Shown here piece after piece: positions 32,790 to 41,768 of a DNA stretch of 64,000 nucleotides. Made by a program: the position numbers and the translations under genes. Source of the stretch: Streptosporangium sp. NBC_01756 (GTDB lineage: Bacteria > Actinomycetota > Actinomycetes > Streptosporangiales > Streptosporangiaceae); the NCBI RefSeq assembly GCF_035917975.1, contig NZ_CP109130.1, positions 8,184,001 to 8,248,000 of the forward strand, read 5' to 3'. Numbering within the stretch: position 1 is the first letter of the stretch; every line of letters begins with the position of its first letter. The notes beneath the pieces are model-generated. The model ran no database searches, had not been told where the DNA came from, and saw only the letters and a list, made by a program, of their open reading frames with translations.

Positions 32790-33956
32790 TCAGGCGAGGC
32801 GCTGGGGAGCGCAAGGGCGGGAAATCGTGCCTTCCGGTGAGAAGAAGTACGTGTCCACGTGGTCCAGCGCCAGGCAGGCCGCGCCGAGGGCGACGCATTC
32901 CTCACCGAGCGTCGAGGGCCGGATCTCGGGGACGCGCAGGCAGTGGGGTTCGAGGGCCCGGCGCAGTGCGGGCAGCAGGACGTCGGCAGAGCGGGAGAAT
33001 CCGCCACCGAGGACGACCAGTTCGGGATCCAAGGTCAGGACCATGGCGGCGGTACCGAGCGCGAGATGGTGGGTGTAGGTGTCGACGGCTGCCAGGGCGC
33101 CAGGGTCGCCGGCACGGGCGGCCGTGAAGACGAGCCCGGCGGCGTCCTCGGGCGGGGCGCCCTGGGCGGCGGGGGAGCCCTCCAGGTGAGCGGCCATGGT
33201 GCGCCAGCCGGTCATCTTCATGAGGCCGACCTCCCCGGTGGCGCCGCTGAAGCCGTGGTGGAGCCGGCCGTTGAGGATGAGCGCGGCCCCGGGCCGGCGG
33301 CCGGCGTGCAGATAGACGAGGTCGCGGACGCCTGCCGCGACGCCCAGCCGCTGTTCGGCGAGGGCGGCGAGCTTGCTGTCGTTCTCGATGGTGATCGGGC
33401 AGGGCAGCAGCTGCCCGAGATGGCCGATGAGGTCGACGCCGGGCCAGTCGGGGAGGTCGTCGACCCGGGTGATCAGGCCTTCCCTGTTGACGACGCCGGT
33501 GCTTCCGGCGGCGACGCCCCACAGGTCGGGCGCGGTCAGGCCGGAGGCGACGAGCGCGGCATCGATGGCCCTGCCCACGGCGTCCAGCCGTTCGTGTCGG
33601 GTGGTACGCCGGGTCACGGCGACCCGGCCGCTGGCGACAGTCCGGCCGGCGAGGTCGGTGACCATGGCGAGGACCTTGTGAACCCCTATGTCGATGCCGA
33701 GCACGTGCCCGGCATCGGCGCGGAAGCGGTACCGCTTGGCGGGTCGGCCCATGCCGCCCGGGGTGGGCTCGACCTCGGCGATCCAGCCGCGTTCCTGGAG
33801 ATCGGTGACGACGTCCACCATGGAACCCCGCGACAGCCCGATCACCGCGGCCAGTTTGGTGAGCGTCAGCGGGCTGCGCGCCTCACGCAGGGCACGGATG
33901 CTGCTGAGCGAGTTCAGCTGGCGCAACCGCTGAAGGTCCCCACCACTGACCTGCAC
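32790..33956 (-). CDS. ROK-family transcriptional repressor
   Basis: A 388-aa regulator with an N-terminal winged helix (LTKLAAVIGLSRGSMVDVVTDL, residues about 34-55) and a sugar-kinase-like ROK domain (GIDIGVHKVLAMVTDLAG; SGATGEVGLMK; VVLGGGFSRSADVL). The usual ROK kinase cysteine zinc motif (CxCGxxGC) is not seen. The GTG at 33956 is preferred because GAGGAG sits 7 bp upstream; a second GTG five codons earlier overlaps that site. It faces the sugar operon and two related ATGGACTCC elements lie in the gap, so it probably represses both directions until an amino-sugar or glycan signal binds. Confidence 0.87.
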   Translation of the reverse strand: MQVSGGDLQRLRQLNSLSSIRALREARSPLTLTKLAAVIGLSRGSMVDVVTDLQERGWIAEVEPTPGGMGRPAKRYRFRADAGHVLGIDIGVHKVLAMVTDLAGRTVASGRVAVTRRTTRHERLDAVGRAIDAALVASGLTAPDLWGVAAGSTGVVNREGLITRVDDLPDWPGVDLIGHLGQLLPCPITIENDSKLAALAEQRLGVAAGVRDLVYLHAGRRPGAALILNGRLHHGFSGATGEVGLMKMTGWRTMAAHLEGSPAAQGAPPEDAAGLVFTAARAGDPGALAAVDTYTHHLALGTAAMVLTLDPELVVLGGGFSRSADVLLPALRRALEPHCLRVPEIRPSTLGEECVALGAACLALDHVDTYFFSPEGTISRPCAPQRLA

Positions 33957-33976
33957 GAGATCACTCCTCACTATTA

Positions 33977-33985
33977 ATGGACTCC
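33977..33985. promoter_or_regulatory. Candidate ROK operator, copy 1
   Basis: ATGGACTCC within AT-rich flanks (TATTA before, TAATTAT after), 21 bp from the repressor start codon. GGA-C-TCC gives it a small inverted core. The same 9-mer recurs at 34071. Confidence 0.45.
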
Positions 33986-34070
33986 TAATTATGTTTGTCT
34001 GGCGCGATCTCCACTAGCTGGATCATCCGACAAAGAAGGCTTGACCACAAGGCTGAATCTATGAGTATCT

Positions 34071-34079
34071 ATGGACTCC
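34071..34079. promoter_or_regulatory. Candidate ROK operator, copy 2, near the sugar-operon promoter
   Basis: The second ATGGACTCC, flanked by GTATCT and ACAATAA. TTGACC at 34041-34046 and GAGTAT at 34063-34068 (16-bp spacing) form a plausible promoter whose transcription start would fall on this element, a good place for repression. Confidence 0.45.
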
Positions 34080-34102
34080 ACAATAAGTCGGGGAGTTCGG
34101 CA

Positions 34103-35347
34103 ATGACAGTGACCATAGCCGTCGTCGGAGCGGGAGCCCGGGGCCAGATCTACGCCAGGGCGGCCGCGGCCGACGGCCGGGCGCGGATCGTGGCCGTGGC
34201 CGACCCGGATCCGGCCAGACGGGCCAAGCTGGCCGTCGAGCACAGCCTGCCGGAGCAGGCCTGCTTCGCGGAGTGGGCCGAGCTGGCCGCCGTGCCGAAG
34301 CTGGCCGACGCCGTGGTCATCGCCACCCAGGACCGGTTGCACGTTGAGCCCGCCGTGGCCTTCGCCGAGCTGGGCTACGCCATCCTGCTGGAGAAGCCGA
34401 TGGCCCCCACCGAGCCGGAGGCGCGCAGGATCGTCGAGGTCGTCGAGCGCAGTGGCGTCGTCTTCGCGGTCGGCCACGTGCTCCGCTACACCGCCTACAC
34501 CAAGGTGCTCAAGGAGCTCGTGGGCAGCGGCCGGCTAGGCACGATCTCCAGCGTCCAGCACCTGGAGCCGGTGGGCTGGTGGCACATGGCCCATTCTTTC
34601 GTGCGGGGCGCCTGGCGCAACGCGACCGAGTCGGGGCCGATGCTGCTGACCAAGTCCTGCCACGACATCGACTGGCTGCTCCACCTCATCGAGGACGAGC
34701 CGGTCGGCGTGGCGTCCTTCGGTTCGCTGACCCACTTCCGACAGGAGAACCGGCCGGAGGGCGCGGGCGGGCGCTGCGTGAGCTGCGCGGTCGAGCCCAC
34801 CTGCCCCTACTCCGCCAAACGCTTCTATCTGGGCTGTCTCGGCGATCCGAACCGGGAGTTCTGGCCGCTCGGCGCGGTCACCTCCGATGCCACGACGGCC
34901 GGCGTCACGCACGCGCTGGAGACCGGCCCGTACGGCCGCTGCGTCTACGACTGCGACAACGACGTGGTGGACCAGCAGGTGGTGATGCTGGAGTTCGCGC
35001 AGGGCGCGACCGCGTCGTTCACGATGACCGCCTTCACCCCGCTGGAACACCGCAAGACCAGGATCTTCGGCACGAACGGCTTCGCCGAGGGCGACGGCCA
35101 GAAAATCAGGATCGTCGACTTCGTGACCGGCGCCGAGGAGACGATCGACACCGAGACGAGCGCGGGCGCGTCGTTGGCCGACGGCCACGGCGGCGGCGAC
35201 ACGGGTCTCACCAGGGCCTTCATCGACGCCGTAGTGGCCGGCGATCAGGCGCCGCTCGGAGCCGGCGCGGCCGACGCGCTGGCCGGGCACCTCGTCGTCT
35301 GGGCCGCCGAGCGCGCCCGCGAGACCCGGACGGTGCAGGCCCTGTGA
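34103..35347 (+). CDS. Gfo/Idh/MocA-family oxidoreductase
   Basis: A 414-aa NAD(P)-dependent sugar oxidoreductase. The Rossmann motif is IAVVGAGARGQIYARAA; the dinucleotide/catalytic signature EKPM appears in ILLEKPMAPTEPEARR. A cysteine cluster (GGRCVSCAVEPTCPYSAK) at about residue 225 resembles the metal- or iron-sulfur-like loop found in one Gfo/Idh branch. The ATG at 34103 follows GGGGAG. The stop overlaps the GTG of the hexosaminidase, so it likely acts on a sugar or acyl-sugar released or imported by this operon. Confidence 0.88.
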   Translation: MTVTIAVVGAGARGQIYARAAAADGRARIVAVADPDPARRAKLAVEHSLPEQACFAEWAELAAVPKLADAVVIATQDRLHVEPAVAFAELGYAILLEKPMAPTEPEARRIVEVVERSGVVFAVGHVLRYTAYTKVLKELVGSGRLGTISSVQHLEPVGWWHMAHSFVRGAWRNATESGPMLLTKSCHDIDWLLHLIEDEPVGVASFGSLTHFRQENRPEGAGGRCVSCAVEPTCPYSAKRFYLGCLGDPNREFWPLGAVTSDATTAGVTHALETGPYGRCVYDCDNDVVDQQVVMLEFAQGATASFTMTAFTPLEHRKTRIFGTNGFAEGDGQKIRIVDFVTGAEETIDTETSAGASLADGHGGGDTGLTRAFIDAVVAGDQAPLGAGAADALAGHLVVWAAERARETRTVQAL

Positions 35348-36948
35348 CGACGATCCCGACGCCCTCCCGCCTCACCCCGGCCGAAGGGCGGTTCACCTTC
35401 ACCGCCGCCACTCCGCTGACCGCCGATCCGATGTTGGCCAGGGCCGCGGTGTGGCTCCGCGAGACCCTCATCCCGGCCACCGGCCTGCCGCTGCCGGAGG
35501 GCCCCGGTGGGGTCGAGATCCGCCTCGCCGAAGGGCTCGGGTCTGAGGAGTACCGGCTCACAACCACGGCGGAGTCGGTGCTGATCGAGGCCGCGGCCCC
35601 GGCCGGTGCTTTCTACGGGGCTCAGACGCTACGCCAACTCCTCCCCCCGGCCGCGTTCCGCGCCGGCCGTACCGGGGAGAGGACGTGGAGCGTCCCCGCC
35701 GTCAGCATCGCCGACGCGCCCAGGTACGGCTGGCGCGGCTGTCTCATCGACGTGGCCCGCCGCTTCCTGCCCAAGAACGACCTGCTGCGGTACATCGACC
35801 TGCTGGCCACGCACAAGCTCAACGTCCTGCACCTGCACCTGACCGACGACCAGGGCTGGCGGCTGGAGATCAGGAAGTACCCGAAGCTGACCGAGGTCGG
35901 TGCCTGGCGGCGCGAGTCGCCACTGGGCGCCAAGCGGCACCGCCTGTTCGACGGGCGTCCGCACGGCGGCTTCTACAGCCAGGACGACATCAGGGAGATC
36001 GTCGCCTACGCGGCCGACCGGTTCGTCACGGTCGTCCCGGAGATCGACCTGCCCGGCCACACCCAGGCCGCCATCGCCGCCTACCCGGAGCTCGGCAACC
36101 TCGACGCTCCACTGGACGTGCGCGCTGAATGGGGCGTCGGCGAGAACGTGCTCAACGTCTCCGACGAGACGATCGCCTTCTTCACCGACGTCCTCGACGA
36201 GGTCCTGGAGCTCTTCCCCGGCGAGTACATCTGCGTCGGCGGCGACGAGGTCCCCAAAACCCAGTGGAACGAGAGCATCCCGGCCAAGGAGCGCATCCGC
36301 GAGCTCGGCCTGCGCGACGCCGACGAGTTGCAGACCTGGTTCATGCGGCACTTCACCGACTACCTGCTGGCCCGCGGGCGCAAGCCGCTCGGCTGGGACG
36401 AGCTCATGGAAGGCGGCCTGCCGGCAGGAGTCACCGTCGCTGCCTGGCGCGGCGACAAGTGCGCGGCGCTGGCCGCGCGGGCCGGCCACGACGTGGTCGT
36501 CTCGCCGTTCGCCGAGACCTACTTGGACTTCCGCCAGGCCGAGGGCGATCAGGAGCCGGTGCCGATCGGCAGCGTGACTTCCCTGAGTGCGGTGCACGCC
36601 TTCGACCCGATCCCCGGTGGCCTCACCGAGGACGAGCGGGGCAGGATCCTCGGCGCCCAAGCGGCGCTGTGGACCGAGCACATCGACTCGCCCCGGCTCC
36701 TCGACTACATGGCCTTCCCACGCCTGGCCGCTTTCGCCGAGGCGGTGTGGAGCGACGAGCGCGACTTCGAGGACTTCCTCGCCCGGCTCGCCGTACACGA
36801 AAGGCGGCTCGACGCCCTGGGCGTGGAGTATCGCCCGGCCGCCGGCCCGCACCCCTGGCAGCAACGTCCCGACGCCCCCGGCCATCCCCGGACCAGGGCC
36901 GAGATCGACGACAAGCTCGCCGCCTGGACCGCGGTCCTGCGGTTCTGA
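35344..36948 (+). CDS. Family GH20 beta-N-acetylhexosaminidase
   Basis: A 534-aa glycoside hydrolase with the N-terminal GH20b domain (EYRLTTTAESVLIEAAAPAGAFYGAQTL) and the catalytic barrel. Landmarks are RGCLIDVARRFLP, LHLHLTDDQGWRLEI, VPEIDLPGHTQAA and the catalytic Asp-Glu pair in ICVGGDEVPK. It lacks a signal peptide, so it should work inside the cell on imported chito-oligosaccharides or other GlcNAc-containing glycans. GTG start overlapping the upstream stop. It defines the probable substrate class of the neighbouring transporter. Confidence 0.93.
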   Translation: MTTIPTPSRLTPAEGRFTFTAATPLTADPMLARAAVWLRETLIPATGLPLPEGPGGVEIRLAEGLGSEEYRLTTTAESVLIEAAAPAGAFYGAQTLRQLLPPAAFRAGRTGERTWSVPAVSIADAPRYGWRGCLIDVARRFLPKNDLLRYIDLLATHKLNVLHLHLTDDQGWRLEIRKYPKLTEVGAWRRESPLGAKRHRLFDGRPHGGFYSQDDIREIVAYAADRFVTVVPEIDLPGHTQAAIAAYPELGNLDAPLDVRAEWGVGENVLNVSDETIAFFTDVLDEVLELFPGEYICVGGDEVPKTQWNESIPAKERIRELGLRDADELQTWFMRHFTDYLLARGRKPLGWDELMEGGLPAGVTVAAWRGDKCAALAARAGHDVVVSPFAETYLDFRQAEGDQEPVPIGSVTSLSAVHAFDPIPGGLTEDERGRILGAQAALWTEHIDSPRLLDYMAFPRLAAFAEAVWSDERDFEDFLARLAVHERRLDALGVEYRPAAGPHPWQQRPDAPGHPRTRAEIDDKLAAWTAVLRF

Positions 36949-36972
36949 GACACCCCCCACCTGGAGAAACCC

Positions 36973-38217
36973 ATGCGTTTTCGCCTGCCCATGGCCGGGC
37001 TGCTCGGCCTTGCCGTCCTCGCCGCGGGATGCGGCTCGTCCAGCGAGCCCGTCACATCCGGAAAAGTCGCCATCAGCTACGCCATCTGGGACAAGAACGA
37101 CCAGGCCAGCGCCGAGAAGATCATCGCCGCTTTCCAGCAGGCCAACCCGAACGTCACGGTCAAGCTGGAGATCACCCCCTGGGACCAGTACTGGACCAAG
37201 CTCCAGACGGTCGCGTCCGGTGGCACCGCCCCCGACGTCTTCTGGATGAACAGCCTCAACCTCCGCATGTACGCCAAGGGCGGCATCATCGCCCCGCTCG
37301 ACGAGTCCAAGGTCACCGACCTGCCCCAGGCGGTCGTCGACGGCTACCGCCATGACGGCAAGCTGTACGGCCTGCCGTTCAGCGTGAGCATCCCGGCGCT
37401 CTGGTACGACAAGAAGATCTTCGACGCGGCCGGCGTGAAGTACCCGACCGCCGACTGGACCTGGGACGACGTCAAGGCTGCCGCCAAGAAGCTGACCGAC
37501 CCGTCCAAGAAGCAGTTCGGCATCCTCGCCCCGATGCTGGACCAGGTCGGTTTCTACAACACGATGATCCAGGCCGGCGGCCATGTGGTCTCGGCCGACG
37601 GCAAGAAGAGCGGCTTCGACGAGCCTGGCTCCATCCAGGGCTTGGAGTTCTGGACCGGCCTGATCAAGGACCAGGTCGCGCCCGTCGCGGAGGTCTACGC
37701 CGACACCGACACCATCCAGCTCTTCCAGTCCGGCAAGTACGGCATGCAGTATGGCGGCGTCTGGTTCGCCTCCACTTACTGGGCCAACCCCGAGATCCGC
37801 GAGCGGATCGACGTGGCCCCGCTGCCCAAGGGGCCCACGCAGGAGGCCGTCATCCTGCTCGGCCTGGCCAACGCGGTCTCGGCCAAGTCCGAGCACCCGA
37901 AGGAGTCGGCGGCGTTCGCCGAGTTCGTCGCCTCCGCGCAGGCCCAGAAGATCATCAGCGACAGCGGCGGCGGTGCCCTCTCGCTCCGCCCGGACACGCA
38001 GGACGGCTGGTACAAGGCCTTCCCCTCCTTCCATCTGAAGGAGACGGTCACCGATTCGCTGCCGAACGGCGTGCCGTACCCGGTCTCGATGAACACCGCG
38101 CAGTGGCAGGACGTGCAGAACAGGTTGCTCGCCGACGCCTGGGCGGGCAAGCGGCCGGTGGCCGACGCGGCCAAGGAGATCGCAGCGCAGATGACCGAGA
38201 TCCTGGCCAAGGAGTAA
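36973..38217 (+). CDS. Sugar ABC transporter substrate-binding lipoprotein
   Basis: A 414-aa extracellular solute-binding protein (family 1). The lipoprotein signal is GLLGLAVLAAGCGSS with the lipidated Cys at about residue 20. Typical family patterns include ISYAIWDKNDQASAEKIIAAF, WDQYWTKLQTVASGGTAPDVF and a C-terminal YAFVNA-like region around LLADAWAGKRPVADAA. It precedes two permease genes by 3 bp. GlcNAc oligomers are the likely ligand, judged from the linked hexosaminidase. Confidence 0.92.
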   Translation: MRFRLPMAGLLGLAVLAAGCGSSSEPVTSGKVAISYAIWDKNDQASAEKIIAAFQQANPNVTVKLEITPWDQYWTKLQTVASGGTAPDVFWMNSLNLRMYAKGGIIAPLDESKVTDLPQAVVDGYRHDGKLYGLPFSVSIPALWYDKKIFDAAGVKYPTADWTWDDVKAAAKKLTDPSKKQFGILAPMLDQVGFYNTMIQAGGHVVSADGKKSGFDEPGSIQGLEFWTGLIKDQVAPVAEVYADTDTIQLFQSGKYGMQYGGVWFASTYWANPEIRERIDVAPLPKGPTQEAVILLGLANAVSAKSEHPKESAAFAEFVASAQAQKIISDSGGGALSLRPDTQDGWYKAFPSFHLKETVTDSLPNGVPYPVSMNTAQWQDVQNRLLADAWAGKRPVADAAKEIAAQMTEILAKE

Positions 38218-38220
38218 CAG

Positions 38221-39099
38221 ATGCTCATCAAGCGCGAGTGGGTGTGGGGGTACCTCCTCATCGCCCCGATGGCGCTGGGTCTGGCCGTCTTCTACCTGTG
38301 GCCCATCGCCCAGACCCTGTATCTCAGCTTCACCGAGTCGGGCGTCTTCGGCGGGCAGACCTGGGTGGGGACGGCCAACTTCACCGACCTGCTCAGCGAC
38401 GAGGAGATGCTCGGCGCGCTCGGCAACACCCTGCTCTACGCGGTGCTGGTGCTGGCGGGCGTGCCGCTGTCCCTTGCCCTCGCGGCCCTGCTGAACGTGC
38501 CGGGGCTGCGCGGCCTGAGCGTCTACCGGACGCTGTACTTCCTGCCGGTCGTCACCATGCCCGCCGCGATGGCCCTGACCTGGCGCTACCTGTTCAACGG
38601 CGACTTCGGCGCGATCAACTACGTCCTGGGCACGCTGGGGATCGACGGGCCGTACTGGGTCGGCGATCCCGACTTCGCCATCTACGCGATCGCGGTCGTC
38701 GGGATCTGGAGCTCGATCGGCTACAACGCCGTGCTGCTCCTGGCGGGGCTGCAGAGCATTCCGCGCCACTACTACGAGGCGGCCGAGATCGACGGCGCGG
38801 GCCGGCTACGGCAGTTCTTCCGCATCACGCTCCCGCTCCTCACGCCGACCACGTTCTTCGTCGTCGTGATCACGATGATCAATGCCCTGCAAGTCTTCGA
38901 CCTGGTCTATCTCATGGTCGACCTGAAGAGTCCGGCGCTGAGCGGCAGCCGCACGATCGTCTACCTCTTCTACGAGAAGGGCTTCGTGCAGAACCAGCGA
39001 GGGCTCGCCGCGGCGATCGCCGTGCTGCTGCTCGGGCTGATCCTCGTGCTGACCGCGATCCAGTTCAGGCTGCAGAAGAAGTGGGTGCACTATGAGTAG
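38221..39099 (+). CDS. Sugar ABC transporter permease, MalF-like
   Basis: A 292-aa inner-membrane permease with six hydrophobic segments. The EAA loop reads YYEAAEIDGAGRLRQFFRITLPLL, the site where the ATPase docks. It starts 3 bp after the lipoprotein gene and overlaps the second permease by 8 bp. No ATPase gene is in this operon; actinomycetes commonly share one (MsiK) among several sugar importers. Confidence 0.93.
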   Translation: MLIKREWVWGYLLIAPMALGLAVFYLWPIAQTLYLSFTESGVFGGQTWVGTANFTDLLSDEEMLGALGNTLLYAVLVLAGVPLSLALAALLNVPGLRGLSVYRTLYFLPVVTMPAAMALTWRYLFNGDFGAINYVLGTLGIDGPYWVGDPDFAIYAIAVVGIWSSIGYNAVLLLAGLQSIPRHYYEAAEIDGAGRLRQFFRITLPLLTPTTFFVVVITMINALQVFDLVYLMVDLKSPALSGSRTIVYLFYEKGFVQNQRGLAAAIAVLLLGLILVLTAIQFRLQKKWVHYE

Positions 39100-39907
39100 G
39101 CCCAGGACCTGGCCGGTCCACGTGGTGCTGGCCGCGGGCGCGCTGGTGATGCTCGCGCCCTTTGCCTGGCAGATCGTGGTCTCGCTGCAGACGCTGCCCG
39201 ACTCGCTGCGGGTACCGCCGAAGTTCACGCCCTCGTGGCAGTGGTCGAACTTCGCCGACGTCTTCCGCTCGGTGCCGCTGGCCAGGCAGTTCCTCAACAC
39301 CGTTGTGGTCACCGTGGGCGTCACCGCCGGGCAGCTGCTGCTGTGCTCGCTGGCCGCCTTCGCCTTCGCCCGGCTGCGCTTTCCCGGCCGGGGCGCCATC
39401 TTCATGGTCTTCCTGGCCATGCTCATGGTCCCCGGCGAGCTGTTCCTCATCCCGCGCTATGAGATCATGCAGGGGCTCGGCTGGCTCAACACGTTGCAGG
39501 CGCTGATCGCGCCGGGCGTTTTCGGGGCTTTCGGCACGTTCCTGCTCAGGCAGTTCTTCCTCACCCTGCCCACGGAACTGGACGAGGCCGCGCGCCTCGA
39601 CGGGGCCAACCCGCTGCAGATCTACTGGCACATCATGCTGCCGCTGGTCAGGCCGGGGCTGCTGGCGCTGGGGCTGCTGACCGTCATGTGGTCGTGGAGC
39701 AGCCTGCTCTGGCCGCTGGTGGTCAACACCGATCCGGAGATGATGACGCTCGCCGCCGGGCTCGCCTCGCTCCGCGGGCAGTTCCAGACCAACTTCCCGA
39801 TCCTGTTCGCCGGGACGGTCGTCGCCTCACTGCCGGTGATCGTTCTCTTCGCGGTCATGCAGCGGCAGCTCATCGCCGGCATCGCCTTCACCGGCTCGAA
39901 GGGCTGA
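39092..39907 (+). CDS. Sugar ABC transporter permease, MalG-like
   Basis: A 271-aa second permease. The EAA loop is LDEAARLDGANPLQIYWHIMLPLVRP. Six transmembrane segments are apparent, the first at residues 9-28. It is the last gene of the ROK-controlled operon and is followed by a hairpin region at 40098-40140. Confidence 0.93.
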   Translation: MSRPRTWPVHVVLAAGALVMLAPFAWQIVVSLQTLPDSLRVPPKFTPSWQWSNFADVFRSVPLARQFLNTVVVTVGVTAGQLLLCSLAAFAFARLRFPGRGAIFMVFLAMLMVPGELFLIPRYEIMQGLGWLNTLQALIAPGVFGAFGTFLLRQFFLTLPTELDEAARLDGANPLQIYWHIMLPLVRPGLLALGLLTVMWSWSSLLWPLVVNTDPEMMTLAAGLASLRGQFQTNFPILFAGTVVASLPVIVLFAVMQRQLIAGIAFTGSKG

Positions 39908-40097
39908 CCCGCAAGCCTTTTCTCCGTATTTATCCCTATTGCAACCTATGTAAGAAATCTGGGTGCGTTCCTTCTGCTATCTCGGTGAACCGCCGGTCCG
40001 ACGTCCGGTGCCGGGCTCGCCGTGGCCACGATCGCCGTCACACGGTGTCCGTGTCCGTGGCCGGGAAACGGGTGATCAAGGCGTAAGGGCGACGGAT

Positions 40098-40140
40098 CGG
40101 CCCCGCGCCGTAGGGAGGGCGGGGCCGCCGTCCCTACGGC
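40098..40140. terminator. Overlapping alternative hairpins between convergent genes
   Basis: Stem A pairs CGGCCCCGC (40098-40106) with GCGGGGCCG (40119-40127). Stem B pairs GCCGTAGGGA (40107-40116) with TCCCTACGGC (40131-40140), a perfect 10-bp match. Each stem's loop contains an arm of the other, so they compete or form a pseudoknot. They lie between the permease gene and the convergent haloperoxidase gene, so bidirectional termination is the simplest role. The rest of the gap (39908-40167) shows no gene. Confidence 0.65.
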
Positions 40141-40167
40141 ACGGACACGCCGTCACCCCCGGGGATG

Positions 40168-41451
40168 TCAGGGGAAGAGCCGCGCCGAGTTCCGGAGGGT
40201 GTCCGCGGCGACCCGGCGGCCGAGCGTCGCCCCGGCCTCGTCGGCGGACCGGGTGTGGATGCCCGACCAGACCCGGGCGTCGACGTTCTCGTCGGTCAGC
40301 TCCTTCCAGGTGGTGTAGGTACGGATGACCCCCGGCGCGGTCAGGCTGGTGACGGTGAACGGCCCGGCGGCGCGGGCGCCGACCAATGCGGTGAGGACCT
40401 GCTCGGCGGCACCGGCGTAGGTGCCGTGGGCGCTGGGGTATTCGGGGTGTGACGGCGTCGCGTGCAGCGGTGCCCAGTCCGGGTCCGGGTCGGTGGCGGG
40501 ATCACCGTCGACGTCGGCGGAGCGGATCGCGGTGACGGGCCGCCACCGCAGGTAGGCATATTTCGCGTCGGATGTGGCGATCTGGGTGTCCACCAGCGCC
40601 ACATGGAAGAGTGCGACGAGCTCGGCCTGCGCGGGCAGCGGTTCGGACACCGCCGCGAGGGCCGCGCGCACCACCTCGGTGTAGATGAGCTGCGGGGAAT
40701 CCAGCCAGAACTGGGCGTTCTCCGTCTGTTCCGGGGTGCGCACGAGGCTGTCCGCCGCGCCGTACGCGCGCACCTCCGCAAGGTCGGCCCGGTAGCGGGC
40801 GGATCCCAGCGCGGGCGGCGGCTCCGGGCGGAACAGGTCAGCATGCTCCAGTAGGAAGGGCCTGGCGTGGCGGGTCCCCGCCTGTTCGGCGGGGCCGTAG
40901 GCCGGGGGAGTGGGCTGCCAGATACCCGGCTCAGGGGCGGGAGGCGGGTACGGCGGGTCGATCGAGGCCGGGTCGAACCCGTCCCCGGCCCGCTCCGCGA
41001 GGAGTTCCGCCGCCCTGGCCGTCCCGGCCGCCACCCCCTGGTCCTTGGCGGGACCGTCGGGTATGCGGTCCAGCGTCGCCGCCAGTGCCGCGTCCAGTCC
41101 GTCGGCACCGGCCGGGATCAACCCGGCGAGCGAGGTGTGGACGGCCGAGGCGAGCGCGGCGTCCTGGAAGTCCGGCGAGTGCGGACCCGACCTGAGGGCG
41201 CGGGCGGCGGACAGCCAGCTGATCGCCCAGGTGCGGTCGCCGGTGAGCTGGGCTTCGGGGCCTCCGGCGGCGATGGTGGCGGCGGTGGCGTCATACCACT
41301 CCAGGACCACGTCGCCACCGCGGGAGGAGGCCGGGGGAGCCGCCCCCGCGGTCACGGTGGTGAGCGCGGCGACGGCCGCCGTCACCACGGTCCACAGCGG
41401 GGTGCGGGGCCGCAGGGCGGTGCGCGGCAGAGCAGCTGAGTCGGTCGTCAT
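40168..41451 (-). CDS. Vanadium-dependent haloperoxidase / PAP2-type secreted protein
   Basis: A 427-aa protein with an N-terminal export signal (VVTAAVAALTTVTAGAA). The vanadate/phosphate-binding triad is visible: KYAYLRWRPVTAIR (Lys and Arg-Pro), HPEYPSAHGT (Ser-Ala-His-Gly) and ARVWSGIHTRSADEAG (Arg and His). This matches vanadium chloroperoxidase-related enzymes of actinobacteria, which may halogenate metabolites or act as acid phosphatases. The ATG overlaps the stop of a monooxygenase remnant (ATGA). Confidence 0.87.
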   Translation of the reverse strand: MTTDSAALPRTALRPRTPLWTVVTAAVAALTTVTAGAAPPASSRGGDVVLEWYDATAATIAAGGPEAQLTGDRTWAISWLSAARALRSGPHSPDFQDAALASAVHTSLAGLIPAGADGLDAALAATLDRIPDGPAKDQGVAAGTARAAELLAERAGDGFDPASIDPPYPPPAPEPGIWQPTPPAYGPAEQAGTRHARPFLLEHADLFRPEPPPALGSARYRADLAEVRAYGAADSLVRTPEQTENAQFWLDSPQLIYTEVVRAALAAVSEPLPAQAELVALFHVALVDTQIATSDAKYAYLRWRPVTAIRSADVDGDPATDPDPDWAPLHATPSHPEYPSAHGTYAGAAEQVLTALVGARAAGPFTVTSLTAPGVIRTYTTWKELTDENVDARVWSGIHTRSADEAGATLGRRVAADTLRNSARLFP

Positions 41452-41666
41452 CTCGGTACGGGTTCCTCTCTGGACATCGCGGAAGATAGGGACGCCACGC
41501 GATGGTGCCCAGGTCTGACGGGCACGGGAGCGGAGTACTGGCTGGCCGGCCGCGTCAGGCCGAAGTGGTCACGGAGGGTCGTTCCGGTGTACTCGGTACG
41601 GAACAGGCCACGTGCCCTCAGTATGGGCACCACCTGCTCGGCGAACGTGGTGAACCCGCCGGTCGG
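41448..41666 (-). pseudogene. C-terminal remnant of an LLM-class flavin-dependent monooxygenase
   Basis: About 72 codons read TGGFTTFAEQVVPILRAR, then GLFRTEYTGTTLRDHFGLTR. This is the characteristic C-terminal end of bacterial-luciferase-like monooxygenases of the NtaA/DszA group. The frame is closed upstream by a stop at 41667-41669, and the 350 or so residues expected before it are absent. The remnant ends overlapping the haloperoxidase start. It marks a deletion at this junction. Confidence 0.7.
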
Positions 41667-41768
41667 CTACGGAGTCATGACATGCCTTAATTCATGAAAT
41701 AGGCGCCCTTTATGCTGGAGCCGCACTCGGCGCTTCTGCGTGGCTCGACGGAATGGGTGAAGTGGAAC

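Noticed and set aside
35629-38769. 1046-codon open frame opposite the hexosaminidase and sugar-binding protein genes
   Set aside because: Same effect: antisense to two clear genes, no ribosome binding site and low-complexity composition.
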